Shown piece by piece: positions 6,162 to 13,530 of a DNA stretch of 14,939 bases. A program made the translations under genes and the position numbers. How positions within the stretch are numbered: the first letter of the stretch is position 1; the number at the start of each line of letters is the position of its first letter. Source of the stretch: Spirochaetaceae bacterium (lineage in GTDB: Bacteria > Spirochaetota > Spirochaetia > Treponematales > Breznakiellaceae); contig JAIRNN010000117.1 of the NCBI GenBank assembly GCA_031257995.1, forward strand, positions 1 to 14,939, given 5' to 3'. Below the pieces are notes generated by a model. That model searched no databases, was not told the DNA's origin, and saw nothing but the letters and a program-made list of their open reading frames with translations.

Positions 6162-6830
6162 CTACGGCCGGTAAGAGAGCGCGACCGGCGAGTTAAAATC
6201 ACCCGCCTCCGAAAACGAGTAAAGGCGTTCCAGCATTGATTGTATCTTGCGGCCGTAATTTTTGTCGGCGGCCCATTTGCCGGAAAGGGCGGCGACGGTG
6301 GGCGCGGAACCGTATTTGACCCATTTGTAGCGCGGGTCAACCAGTTCGCCTTTCAAGGGTTCAGCGGTCGCGTAGGCTTTGAGGTGTTGTATCTGGGCGC
6401 GGACACCGATTTGCGGGGTCGGAAAACGTTCGCCTTTTACACCGGGCCCTGTCGTTCCCAGACCCGCGAAGTTGTTCATGTCGGGCGTAACCTGGCCTTG
6501 AAACGACAAGAAACCGGTCTCGACGCACATTTGCGCGAAGGCGACATCGGCGTTTACCCCTTCGGCGCGCGCCTCATCAATGTAGTACACGACAAAGGCA
6601 TCGGTAAAGGGCTTCCCCAGCGCGGGATTGTGTTTCAAGAGGAATGCGGACAACGCCTCCGGGTTTGCCTTTCCTGTTCCCAAAATATGAATCTGTTTTT
6701 CCGCCGGAGGTTCAACTTCGGGAGGAATCGAAACGGGAACTGCTTTTTTGTTCCGAAAACTCGCGCACGAATCAAAAACCACCAGTACCAACAGGGAAAA
6801 GACAAATAACACCAAACTTTGTTTACGCAT
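6162..6830 (-). CDS. Glucosaminidase-family lipoprotein (peptidoglycan hydrolase)
   Basis: A 222-residue exported protein. The start MRKQSLVLFVFSLLVLVVFD is a lipoprotein signal with Cys22 in DSC; the lipobox is loose but acceptable for spirochaetes. After a Pro-rich linker (31-45) comes a domain of the mannosyl-glycoprotein endo-beta-N-acetylglucosaminidase family (about 60-205): AFVVYYIDEARAEGV, then AQMCVETGFLSF with the likely catalytic Glu104, then NNFAGLGTTGPG, RFPTPQIGVRAQIQHLKAYA, and KWAADKNYGRKIQSMLERLY. These enzymes cut glycan strands of peptidoglycan and would act from a membrane anchor on the cell wall. ATG 6830 is chosen because the signal sequence begins there; the frame stays open to 7544 but that part is not protein-like and overlaps the permease. 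A -10-like TATAAT lies at 6887-6882 on the minus strand, without a clear -35. Confidence 0.82.
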   Translation of the reverse strand: MRKQSLVLFVFSLLVLVVFDSCASFRNKKAVPVSIPPEVEPPAEKQIHILGTGKANPEALSAFLLKHNPALGKPFTDAFVVYYIDEARAEGVNADVAFAQMCVETGFLSFQGQVTPDMNNFAGLGTTGPGVKGERFPTPQIGVRAQIQHLKAYATAEPLKGELVDPRYKWVKYGSAPTVAALSGKWAADKNYGRKIQSMLERLYSFSEAGDFNSPVALSYRP

Positions 6831-7144
6831 ACTGGCTTTTCGGCAAAAATCGGGCGGGCCTTGAGACTTCGGGAAACGTTGATTATAGCGTTTTGCCCAA
6901 GAAAATAGGCGGATAGGCACGGATTTATGTGTGTTCATCTGTGCTATGTATGGCACAATTCGTGTAACCTGTGGTGAAGGCCGTTGATAAAGAAGTGAGG
7001 GGGGCGGAAGACGGCGTTCCGGGCATAATGGACACAGAGCCCGGAACGATGGCTGCAGCCGGGGGAGCAGCGTCAAATAAAGCCGGCGCATAGCACTTTG
7101 CCGCATCCGCTCCAGATAACGGACTTTTGCTTCTTCGCTTTCGG
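6831..7144. repeat. Gap between permease and lipoprotein genes
   Basis: No gene is seen. Near the lipoprotein start is the possible -10 (6882-6887). From about 6912 to 6980 lies GCACGGATTT ... ATCTGTGC followed by CACAATTCGTGTAACCTGTG, a degenerate relative of the CACAGATT-type repeat inside the element at 1489-1618. CGTTCCGGGC (7015-7024) pairs perfectly with GCCCGGAACG (7039-7048) over a 14-nt loop. It may end permease transcription, although no U-run follows in either direction. The 10-bp palindrome GGCTGCAGCC is at 7051-7060. Confidence 0.5.
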
Positions 7145-8632
7145 CTATCCCTGCAAATCTTCCAGAGCCGCCTCTTCCTGCGCCTTCTTCAGTCGGGCTT
7201 TTTCCTCCTCGGAGGGCGGGAAAATCAGGTTGAGGGTGATAGAAAACACGCACACCGCGACAATCGAGTCTTTGAATATGTACTGGAGCCCTACGGGAAG
7301 ATGGTCGATGAGCAATTTGTTGTCGCCGATTGCGTAGGCGACTCCGAAGGTGATGGCGAGAATCAGCAGGTTGCGGTCGGTGAAACCGGCTTTGGCGATG
7401 AGCTTTATCCCATTCAGCATAATCATCGCGAACACCGTTACCACCGCGCCGCCCAGTACACTGTACGGCATCGCCGCGAAAACCGCGCCGATTTTGGGGA
7501 CAAAGCCCGCGAGAACCAGCACCGTCGCGCCGGTCGCGATACAAAACTTGTTGACCACCTTCGTCATCGCCACGATACCGGCGTTTTGGCCGAATGCCGT
7601 GTTCGGAAGCGTGTTGAACAGGGCCGCAAACATCGAACCCGCCGCGTCCGCCATGACCGCGCCCGACATCTCTTTCGTGGTCGCCTCGCGGTCAAACGCC
7701 GCCACCGTGATCCCGTTGATGTTGCCCATCGTCTCAAGCCCCGACACCACAAAGATCGCCGCCACCGCTAGGATCGCGTCGAGGCGGAATTCCGGCCTGA
7801 TAGAAAGCGGGATAGGAACCGCGATAATCCCCGCGTCCGCTACCTGCTGGAAGTTTACCTGTCCCAGAATGATGGCGACCACATAGCCCACCGCGATACC
7901 GATGAGAATTGCCGAAATTTTCAACATCCCCGTCGCGAGGCGCTGGAGCAGGAGAATCACGATAAACACGGAGAACCCGATGACGAGATTTTGCCATGAC
8001 GCGAACTGGGCGGCGAGCGCGGCCACCCCGGCGGGAACCTCCTTTCCCTGCGCGATAAGGTTTGCCGCAATACCCGCGTTAGCCTCAGCCGCCGCGCCGC
8101 CCGCGAAGTACTGTACGCCCACCGGCAGAAGATGCATCCCGATGGTCATCAGCACCGCCCCGATAACCAGCGGCGGGAAGAACTTTTTCAACGGCTTAAT
8201 GAAGAAACCCATAAGAATTTCCACAACACCGCCGACAATCACCGACCCCAGCACAACGTTCACCCCGAACTCGGCTCCCAGCGTCCGCAACGTCGGCACG
8301 AAGGCAAACGCCGTCCCCATCACAATCGGCAGCCCCGCCCCGATCTGATACGCGCCGATTTTCAGCGGATAGAGCTGCACGAACGTCGTCATCCCGGACG
8401 CGAACATACAGCACTGCACCATCAGCATCCGCTGTTCCGGCGTGATGATGAGCTGCCCCGTCGAAGCGTTGGCGATACCCGCGAGCACCAGCACGGGCGC
8501 AAGGTTGCCGATAAACATCGACAGCACGTGTTGCAACCCCAGCGGAAACGCGACCCTGAGCGGCGGTTTTCCCTCCAACTGGTAAACCAACTCCGCCCCC
8601 TTAAACGTTGATCCCTTGGCCTTGTCTGCCAT
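7145..8632 (-). CDS. NCS2/NAT family nucleobase permease (xanthine/uracil type)
   Basis: A 495-residue inner-membrane protein with the 14-helix plan of nucleobase-cation symporters. Diagnostic motifs are all present: the QH pair in helix 1 (Gln34-His35), the helix 8 Glu in VSGLETMGN (Glu300), ADAAGS (Asp329) and the NAT signature QNAGIVAMTK (349-358), which fits Q-N-x-G-x4-T-[RKG]. The family imports xanthine, urate or uracil with protons. Lys rather than Arg/Gly ends the signature, which leans to purine/xanthine-type members, but substrate cannot be fixed from this. Two hydrophobic loops near 175-215 are unusually Ala-rich. It has a strong AGGAGG six bases before ATG and its own promoter. 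It is divergent from gatB and about 300 bases upstream of the lipoprotein gene. No purine enzymes are nearby. Confidence 0.9.
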   Translation of the reverse strand: MADKAKGSTFKGAELVYQLEGKPPLRVAFPLGLQHVLSMFIGNLAPVLVLAGIANASTGQLIITPEQRMLMVQCCMFASGMTTFVQLYPLKIGAYQIGAGLPIVMGTAFAFVPTLRTLGAEFGVNVVLGSVIVGGVVEILMGFFIKPLKKFFPPLVIGAVLMTIGMHLLPVGVQYFAGGAAAEANAGIAANLIAQGKEVPAGVAALAAQFASWQNLVIGFSVFIVILLLQRLATGMLKISAILIGIAVGYVVAIILGQVNFQQVADAGIIAVPIPLSIRPEFRLDAILAVAAIFVVSGLETMGNINGITVAAFDREATTKEMSGAVMADAAGSMFAALFNTLPNTAFGQNAGIVAMTKVVNKFCIATGATVLVLAGFVPKIGAVFAAMPYSVLGGAVVTVFAMIMLNGIKLIAKAGFTDRNLLILAITFGVAYAIGDNKLLIDHLPVGLQYIFKDSIVAVCVFSITLNLIFPPSEEEKARLKKAQEEAALEDLQG

Positions 8633-8643
8633 AATGATCCTCC

Positions 8644-8701
8644 TAACTATAAATTTTCAATGCACTTTTATGAAAATAATTGCAATATTGAATTATAGTT
8701 A
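8644..8701 (-). promoter_or_regulatory. Dyad spanning the permease transcription start and leader
   Basis: TAACTATA at 8644-8651 and TATAGTTA at 8694-8701 are a perfect inverted pair. Inside them TTCAAT (8656-8661) and ATTGAA (8687-8692) are a second pair. One outer arm lies between the -10 box and the predicted start of transcription; the other touches the AGGAGG ribosome-binding site. A repressor or a folded leader could therefore affect both transcription and translation. It does not match the purine riboswitch core that I know. Confidence 0.45.
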
Positions 8702-8730
8702 AGTATAACAATAAGAAAAAGTTTAGTCAA
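8702..8730 (-). promoter_or_regulatory. Sigma-70-type promoter of the permease gene
   Basis: On the minus strand TTGACT (8730-8725), a 17-base AT-rich spacer and TATACT (8707-8702) give a near-consensus promoter. Transcription should start near 8695, leaving a leader of about 62 bases ending in AGGAGG before ATG 8632. Confidence 0.75.
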
Positions 8731-8766
8731 GAAAAATTTTTTGTGATTTCTTTATATGAACATGGA

Positions 8767-8814
8767 TTTATCACGGGCAACCGTATATGGCGCCATCTGC
8801 GTAACCGTGATAAA
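8767..8814. promoter_or_regulatory. Inverted repeat enclosing a palindrome, possible operator
   Basis: TTTATCACGG (8767-8776) and CCGTGATAAA (8805-8814) are perfect 10-bp inverted repeats. Between them lies the perfect 10-bp palindrome ATGGCGCCAT (8787-8796). Also on the minus strand ACGGTTAC and ACGGTTGC form a tandem pair within the dyad. It sits 36 bases upstream of the permease -35 box, a sensible place for an activator or repressor site. No U-run follows, so it is a poor terminator. Confidence 0.45.
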
Positions 8815-8825
8815 TGCGGGGGCGT

Positions 8826-8897
8826 TGCGGGGGTGGAACCCCCGCAGAGGGGGTAGCGGAGGACGCAAGACCGGAGCGAGGGGGAGACTTCCCCCAA
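8826..8897 (+). repeat. Hairpin-rich dispersed repeat, copy upstream of gatB
   Basis: TGCGGGGGT, loop GGA and ACCCCCGCA (8826-8846) form a perfect 9-bp hairpin. It is followed by GAGGGGGTAGCGGAGGAC, and then GGAGCGAGGGGGAGACTTCC, the latter again hairpin-forming. The order and conserved blocks match 10518-10608 downstream of gatB, in the same orientation. The rest of the gap to gatB (8898-8950) carries a truncated end of the 1363-1470 repeat type and closes with CCCCCACCTG, also found at 10601-10610. Confidence 0.7.
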
Positions 8898-8982
8898 CTA
8901 GTCCTGTCATTATCCCTTTTCAATTCCCCTGAGGGGAGTCCCCCACCTGTTTATGATTCACTATGCATTGTTTATGATAATG

Positions 8983-8991
8983 TGCTATACT
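8983..8991 (+). promoter_or_regulatory. Extended -10 element just before gatB
   Basis: TGCTATACT is a perfect extended -10 (TGn plus TATACT at 8986-8991). No good -35 is visible at 15-18 bases, which extended -10 promoters can tolerate. Six bases (GTCGGG) separate it from the GTG at 8998, so the mRNA would start at or beside the start codon. Confidence 0.5.
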
Positions 8992-8997
8992 GTCGGG

Positions 8998-10467
8998 GTG
9001 TATCGGTCGTTTATTGGACTTGAAGTCCACATCCATCTTCTCACGAAGACGAAGGTTTTCTGCGGGTGCGCGCAGAATTTTGGCGACCCGCCGAACACGA
9101 ATGTCTGTCCGGTCTGTCTCGGTTATCCGGGGGTGTTGCCCGCGCTGAATGTCGAGGCGGTGCGTATGGGTTGCACGGTGGCGCGCGCGCTGAATTGTAC
9201 GATTCCGCCCAAGACATGGTTTGACCGGAAGCAGTATTTTTACCCGGACATGACGAAGAACTACCAGATTTCCCAGTTTCACCAGCCGCTTGGCCAGAAT
9301 GGGGCGGTGGTGATCGAGGGGCGCGGTATCCAGAAGACGGTGCGTATTAGGGAATGCCACCTTGAGGAGGATGCGGGGAAGATGATTCACACGGGGACGG
9401 CTTCGCTCTTGGATTACAACCGGGCGGGGTACGCGCTCTTGGAGATTGTGACGGAGCCGGACATGGAGTCGGGCGAAGAGGCCGAGCTTTTTATCCGGCA
9501 ACTGAGGCGGACGGTGCGCTATCTCGGCGTGTGCGACGGCAATATGGAAGAGGGATCGTTGCGGGCGGACGCGAACGTGTCGATCAACACGCCGGGCGCA
9601 GGGCTGGGGCGCAAGGTCGAGATTAAGAACCTTAACTCCTCGCGCTTTGTGAAGCTGGGGCTGAACTACGAGATAAAGCGGCAGACGGGGCTGCTGGATG
9701 CGGGGAACGTTGTCGTACAGGAGACGCGGCTCTGGAATGAGAACCGCGACCAGACCGAGCCGATGCGGACGAAAGAGAACGCGCAGGATTACCGCTATTT
9801 TCCGGAGCCGGACTTGCCGGTGTTTGTGCCGGACGAGGCGTTCTTGCGGCGTGTCGAGGAGGGGGTCTGCGAGTTGCCCCTTGCGCGGGTAAAGCGGTTC
9901 ATCGCCGAGTATGGGTTGAGCGAGGAAACCGCCGACACGCTGTGCGAAGAGAAGGCGTTTGCCGATTACTATGAGGATGCCGTGGCAAAGGCGGTTACCG
10001 AAGGGCTTACGAAACAAGAGGCCGCCGTAAAAGTTGCCAACCTGCTGTTGGGCGATGTAAAGCATATCCTTGCTAAAGTGGGGATTGACCCGGCGGACAT
10101 CGGGAACGCGAAACTTACCCCCGGCCGGCTTGCCTCGCTTGTTGTGATGACGGCGAAGGGGGCGGTCTCGGCAAAGAACGCGAAACAGGTTTTGGCGGCG
10201 GTCTTTGACGAAGACAAAGACCCGGAAGTGATTGTGAAGGAGCGCGGTTGGGAGCAGATCACCGACCCGGTTCAGATTGGCGCGGCGGTGGACTCTGTGC
10301 TTCAAACGGAAGCGGCGACATTGGCCGACTTGCAAAGCGCAAAGACGGCGGGCAACGAGAAGCGGGTAAAGACGCTTACCGCCTACTTGGCCGGGAAGGT
10401 CATCGCCGTGACAGGAGGCCGGGCGGATCCGGGTGTCGTGGGCCGGCTGCTGGGCGAGCGGGTGTAG
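8998..10467 (+). CDS. gatB: Aspartyl/glutamyl-tRNA(Asn/Gln) amidotransferase subunit B
   Basis: A 489-residue subunit of the GatCAB amidotransferase, which turns Glu-tRNA(Gln) or Asp-tRNA(Asn) into Gln-tRNA or Asn-tRNA. GatB binds the tRNA and does the phosphorylation step. It opens FIGLEVHIHLLTKTKVFCGC, with a zinc-type Cys set completed by CPVCLG, then KQYFYPDMTKNYQISQ, IRECHLEEDAGK, and LLDYNRAGYALLEIVTEPDM (the family has VPL where this has YAL). Next come EGSLRADANVS, KNLNSSRFVK and DYRYFPEPDL. The C-terminal YqeY-like tail ends at GRLLGERV. GTG 8998 is chosen because GatB proteins begin a few residues before IGLEVH. ATG 8953 would add 15 odd residues that cover the promoter-like sequence. 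gatA and gatC are not here. Confidence 0.93.
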   Translation: MYRSFIGLEVHIHLLTKTKVFCGCAQNFGDPPNTNVCPVCLGYPGVLPALNVEAVRMGCTVARALNCTIPPKTWFDRKQYFYPDMTKNYQISQFHQPLGQNGAVVIEGRGIQKTVRIRECHLEEDAGKMIHTGTASLLDYNRAGYALLEIVTEPDMESGEEAELFIRQLRRTVRYLGVCDGNMEEGSLRADANVSINTPGAGLGRKVEIKNLNSSRFVKLGLNYEIKRQTGLLDAGNVVVQETRLWNENRDQTEPMRTKENAQDYRYFPEPDLPVFVPDEAFLRRVEEGVCELPLARVKRFIAEYGLSEETADTLCEEKAFADYYEDAVAKAVTEGLTKQEAAVKVANLLLGDVKHILAKVGIDPADIGNAKLTPGRLASLVVMTAKGAVSAKNAKQVLAAVFDEDKDPEVIVKERGWEQITDPVQIGAAVDSVLQTEAATLADLQSAKTAGNEKRVKTLTAYLAGKVIAVTGGRADPGVVGRLLGERV

Positions 10468-10489
10468 CCTAGCCACAAGCGGGGGGTTC

Positions 10490-10507
10490 GGGGGGACTAG
10501 TCCCCCC
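10490..10507. terminator. Perfect 18-bp palindrome after gatB
   Basis: GGGGGGACTAGTCCCCCC begins 23 bases past the gatB stop. It is fully self-complementary and could stop transcription, though no U-run follows. It may be part of the repeat that continues to 10608. Confidence 0.45.
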
Positions 10508-10517
10508 GGCAGGGTTT

Positions 10518-10608
10518 TAGGGGCGGAGCCCCTAGGAGAGGGGGTAGCGGAAGACCCTAAGCCCGCTTGCGGGCGGCGGGCTGGAGCGAGGGGGAGGCTT
10601 CCCCCACC
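10518..10608 (+). repeat. Hairpin-rich dispersed repeat, copy downstream of gatB
   Basis: TAGGGGC, loop GGA and GCCCCTA (10518-10534) form a 7-bp hairpin with the same GGA loop as the copy at 8826 but a different stem. GAGGGGGTAGCGGAAGAC follows, then an extra perfect hairpin GCCCGC-TT-GCGGGC (10561-10574), then GGAGCGAGGGGGAGGCTTCC and the CCCCCACCTG end. It abuts the stop codon (10616-10618) of the convergent gene and marks the border to the AT-rich region. Confidence 0.7.
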
Positions 10609-10615
10609 TGAATAG

Positions 10616-11395
10616 TTACTTTCTTTCTTGAAATTCTGCGCAATACATAAAAAGTTCAACGGAATGCCAAATATGAGGCCGGGTGCCATCGCCCCATGTA
10701 ATTGGGTAGGCAACCTGTGTGAGAACAGGATTTTTATAATTCGTTCCAGATCTCATAGCAAAATGATCTTTGCCAATATTGATATACGGGAATGGCTGAT
10801 TTTCGACATTGGTATACCGCGAATTTGCGCTGATTTTCAATCGTGTTGGATCCCAATCACGCCATGCCGTATTCTGCTTAATACCGTTTTGCGGCAGCGT
10901 AAACCACAAGAGGCGGGAATAGCCGTTATCGTCAATTTGGCTATGACGATTGAATTTTGCCGCTTCCTCGCGCAGTCCCAGGCGTTCCAATCCAAAAATA
11001 AGCCAGCCGTTTTGATATGCGGAACTACGGGATCCGTCTGTTGTTCCCGTAAGATTGCCTTCGGCATCTTTTATTCTATCCGCTTCTTCAACAATAGCTT
11101 TGATAAGATCATTGTTTTTGTTTTTCACGAGTGACTGCAAATACAAAATTTGACCTAAATTATCAGGCTCTTTAACGTCCCGGTTTTGATCGTACAATTC
11201 ATGTATATTGGCGGCAAATGTTTCAATCAAATCCGTGCGCCCGATATATTCAAGAAATAATCCAACATAGGCCGCATCCCGATACCAAACAATTTTTTGC
11301 GGCTCTCCTTTTTCATTGTGAAAATAATCAAAAAGCCTCGCGTATGGTACGCCGTCTATTATGGAAAACATAATCTCATGGTACAAAATTTTCAT
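10616..11395 (-). CDS. All-helical domain, probable severed C-terminal part of GT-C protein
   Basis: The frame codes for 259 residues with no membrane helix. I do not recognise a named family. The segments DGVPYARLFDYFHNEKGEPQ, IVWYRDAAYVGLFLEYIG, DNLGQILYLQSLV, SRSSAYQNGWLIFGLERLGL and SRLLWFTLPQ alternate helix pairs with Trp/Tyr/Asp-rich turns. That pattern resembles the six-hairpin toroids of some glycosidases; this is an impression only. The ATG at 11395 has no Shine-Dalgarno site. The same frame is open upstream for 17 more protein-like codons (IIIPDFSNYKYPLI) back to the 12-G run, beyond which lies the end of the GT-C gene in another frame. With 11 G the two would be one 967-residue protein. 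As it stands this part is either translated separately, silenced, or split by a sequencing error. Confidence 0.6.
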   Translation of the reverse strand: MKILYHEIMFSIIDGVPYARLFDYFHNEKGEPQKIVWYRDAAYVGLFLEYIGRTDLIETFAANIHELYDQNRDVKEPDNLGQILYLQSLVKNKNNDLIKAIVEEADRIKDAEGNLTGTTDGSRSSAYQNGWLIFGLERLGLREEAAKFNRHSQIDDNGYSRLLWFTLPQNGIKQNTAWRDWDPTRLKISANSRYTNVENQPFPYINIGKDHFAMRSGTNYKNPVLTQVAYPITWGDGTRPHIWHSVELFMYCAEFQERK

Positions 11396-11441
11396 AATAA
11401 GAGGGTATTTATAGTTTGAAAAATCAGGGATTATTATATCC

Positions 11442-13520
11442 TTATCCCCCCCCCCCCGTTTTTTCTACCAATACACCGTCAACAAATACACCTGTGGTTG
11501 TTTCCTGTATCAAATGTGCAAAACCATTTTTATCAATAATGGAAACTGAAAAATCCCATGGCCGTAAAGTAATATCTGCGTCTGGAAAACTATAGAGTAT
11601 TTCATTTGTTTTAAAGTCCCGGAGCGCGGCTTTTTCAAAAACCAGTTTTCGCCGATTTTCCAACCCGAAAAAGAATACTTTTCCGGCTTTATTTGCCTCG
11701 GCAAACGGTAGAATAACGATATCAAGATCATTGTTTTCATAGGCGCGACCGATTTCGTCATGCAAAGGTGTTTGCGGCCAAACATTTTCTTCCCGCAAGT
11801 TTTGGTAAAATAGCAGCTTGCCACCTTTGTATGATGAGATGATCTTCTGAAGGGACGTTATGTTTTCCTGATATTCCTCCCATTCACCGGAATCGAGAGA
11901 ACCAAATACATAGTTGTTCATGCGGTGCAGAGTATAGGTTCCTATCGAATTAACGGGAATTATCACGGCGAGCAGAATACCGCAGACACACGCCGCAAAC
12001 TTCTTTGGCAAGACGACGGCAACAAACGCAAAAAGACACAGGTATACACACATAATGACCGGCGCGTATAACGTCAGTTCGGTAGAACCGTAAATCCCGT
12101 GAAAGAGAAATAAAAACAGGCAGCACAAAACAATCGCATAGAACAACAACTTGCTTTCTTTTTTTGTCAACAAAACAAAAGGCAGAACAAGCGAGAACGC
12201 CCATAGCCATCCCGTATCAAGTATATTTCCAAACCCAAACGGCAGATGTTCAAAAATAATAATGTTAAAAAAGTTTTTGGCGTATCGCGGCCATGACAAA
12301 ATTCCTTGTATCATTATATAGGACTTTTCTTCGGACAAGATACCACAAATCATCGAGATAATATTTGATGGGGCACTTCTTCCGTAAAGAAGCGACTGTA
12401 GTAACAGCAATACGCTGAAAATGGCGAGGAAGGCGACGGCAAACACGAAAAATCTCTTCGCCGCTTGTTTCCATGTTTCGGATGTATTTTTGAGCAGTAC
12501 AACGAAAAAAATACCGAAAAGACAAATATAGGCAATATTGTTTCCCGCAACAAAGAGGGAAACCGCAAGTAAAGGCGTTAAACGGTATTCTTTTTGGGGA
12601 AGCATGAAAGAAAAATAAACTATCATAAGCAATACTGACGCTTGGGTAAAAATAAAGGATTCAAGCATCTGCGAGCCGTGATAAATTTGCGGAAAACTAA
12701 AGGCCATTACAGCGCACAGCATGACATTCAATAGACGGCTTTTTGTCAGACGGGACACAAAAAGTGAGAAAAGACCGATATTCAAACCCGCGAATATGGC
12801 GATCATTATTCGTATCGCAATTGAGCCAATAATTTTCGGTGGAGCAAACAAATGATACAGAGACTGCCATATTAAAACATAAAACGGGTGGACTTTTACC
12901 CTATAATGATTTGATGAAACTTCCGTAAAATCCAGCAAAACTCTGTTTGAGTCACCATACAGCACATCCATAACTATTGCGGCGCGAAAGAAGAACATGA
13001 TACCAATAAAGAATAATACCGTCGTTCCCGTCAATACGAACGCCGTTTTTACTTCTCTTTCCCCAAATGTATTTTCCAGCCATGACAAACCCTTGAGTTT
13101 CCCAATTGTGTAGAAAAATACGATGAACAAAATATTTAAATGAAATACGGTGTACAGCAACAAAAACAGGCATAAAAAAGAAAAATATTTGAGCGGTGCT
13201 GGTAGTTTTATCGTTTTTGCGTATACATACATCCTTTTTGCAGCACGTATTATTATTTCTAATGCCCCGCAAAGGCATATACCGAGCATAAATACGCCAA
13301 ACACAAGCATACTGACGGAACCGTAAGTCAGTCGTTTATGCCAAATCGCATGATTGAGCAATCGAAAAACCATTTTTCTTTCCGCGAATAAAATAATAAA
13401 TTCACGAAACGGTTCAAACAGGAGTAATCCCAAACCAAAAACCGTCATTCCCAACGACACAACAATGAATACGAGCCGTATCTGACAATACCCTGTTTTT
13501 CCAGCAAATTTATTCGTCAT
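11442..13520 (-). CDS. Large GT-C-like membrane glycosyltransferase
   Basis: A 692-residue protein with about a dozen hydrophobic helices between residues 15 and 540, then a soluble tail. The first large loop has LLDFTEVSSNHYRVKVHPFY (about 195-214): an acidic residue at a helix end and an HPFY motif, the pattern of GT-C enzymes that use lipid-phosphate sugars on the outer face of the membrane. The family cannot be named more closely. ATG 13520 is chosen (AGGGG eight bases upstream); a TTG further up would overlap the previous gene. The tail (about 540-688) ends ... GVFVDGVLVEKT, then codes for Gly through the G12 run and meets TAA at once. This abrupt end looks unnatural, and the downstream frame continues plausibly after a one-base loss. 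Neighbours are a flippase-like gene (10 bases upstream) and a polyprenyl-phosphate sugar-forming enzyme. Confidence 0.7.
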   Translation of the reverse strand: MTNKFAGKTGYCQIRLVFIVVSLGMTVFGLGLLLFEPFREFIILFAERKMVFRLLNHAIWHKRLTYGSVSMLVFGVFMLGICLCGALEIIIRAAKRMYVYAKTIKLPAPLKYFSFLCLFLLLYTVFHLNILFIVFFYTIGKLKGLSWLENTFGEREVKTAFVLTGTTVLFFIGIMFFFRAAIVMDVLYGDSNRVLLDFTEVSSNHYRVKVHPFYVLIWQSLYHLFAPPKIIGSIAIRIMIAIFAGLNIGLFSLFVSRLTKSRLLNVMLCAVMAFSFPQIYHGSQMLESFIFTQASVLLMIVYFSFMLPQKEYRLTPLLAVSLFVAGNNIAYICLFGIFFVVLLKNTSETWKQAAKRFFVFAVAFLAIFSVLLLLQSLLYGRSAPSNIISMICGILSEEKSYIMIQGILSWPRYAKNFFNIIIFEHLPFGFGNILDTGWLWAFSLVLPFVLLTKKESKLLFYAIVLCCLFLFLFHGIYGSTELTLYAPVIMCVYLCLFAFVAVVLPKKFAACVCGILLAVIIPVNSIGTYTLHRMNNYVFGSLDSGEWEEYQENITSLQKIISSYKGGKLLFYQNLREENVWPQTPLHDEIGRAYENNDLDIVILPFAEANKAGKVFFFGLENRRKLVFEKAALRDFKTNEILYSFPDADITLRPWDFSVSIIDKNGFAHLIQETTTGVFVDGVLVEKTGGGG
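11446..11457 (-). repeat. G12 homopolymer inside the GT-C gene (C12 on plus)
   Basis: Twelve G on the coding strand. With 12 the GT-C frame stops right after the run (GGA TAA). With 11 (or 14) it runs on as GAT AAG GAT ATA into the 259-codon frame. With 13 it stops after GGGGIRI. Such tracts are classic slippage sites for phase variation; they are also prone to read errors. Confidence 0.9.
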
Positions 13521-13530
13521 TTTATTACCC

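Noticed and set aside
5319..6239. Long plus-strand frames opposite coaW
   Set aside because: They are antisense shadows; the minus-strand product matches type II pantothenate kinase along its whole length.
6831..7544. Long N-terminal extension of the lipoprotein frame
   Set aside because: It overlaps the permease gene on the same strand, is Arg-rich and not protein-like, and the lipoprotein signal clearly starts at 6830.
8633..8700. Purine riboswitch before the permease
   Set aside because: The leader is only about 62 bases and lacks the conserved junction and loop sequences of the purine aptamer.
8633..8997. Replication origin, because the plus strand turns from C-rich to G-rich here and there is an AT-rich stretch with palindromes
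   Set aside because: No DnaA boxes (TTATNCACA) are seen, and the strand bias follows individual genes rather than a steady chromosomal trend.
8920..10713. 597-codon open frame on the minus strand opposite gatB
   Set aside because: It mirrors gatB in a GC-rich gene where antisense frames stay open by base composition; it has no start signal or family resemblance, and gatB is certain.
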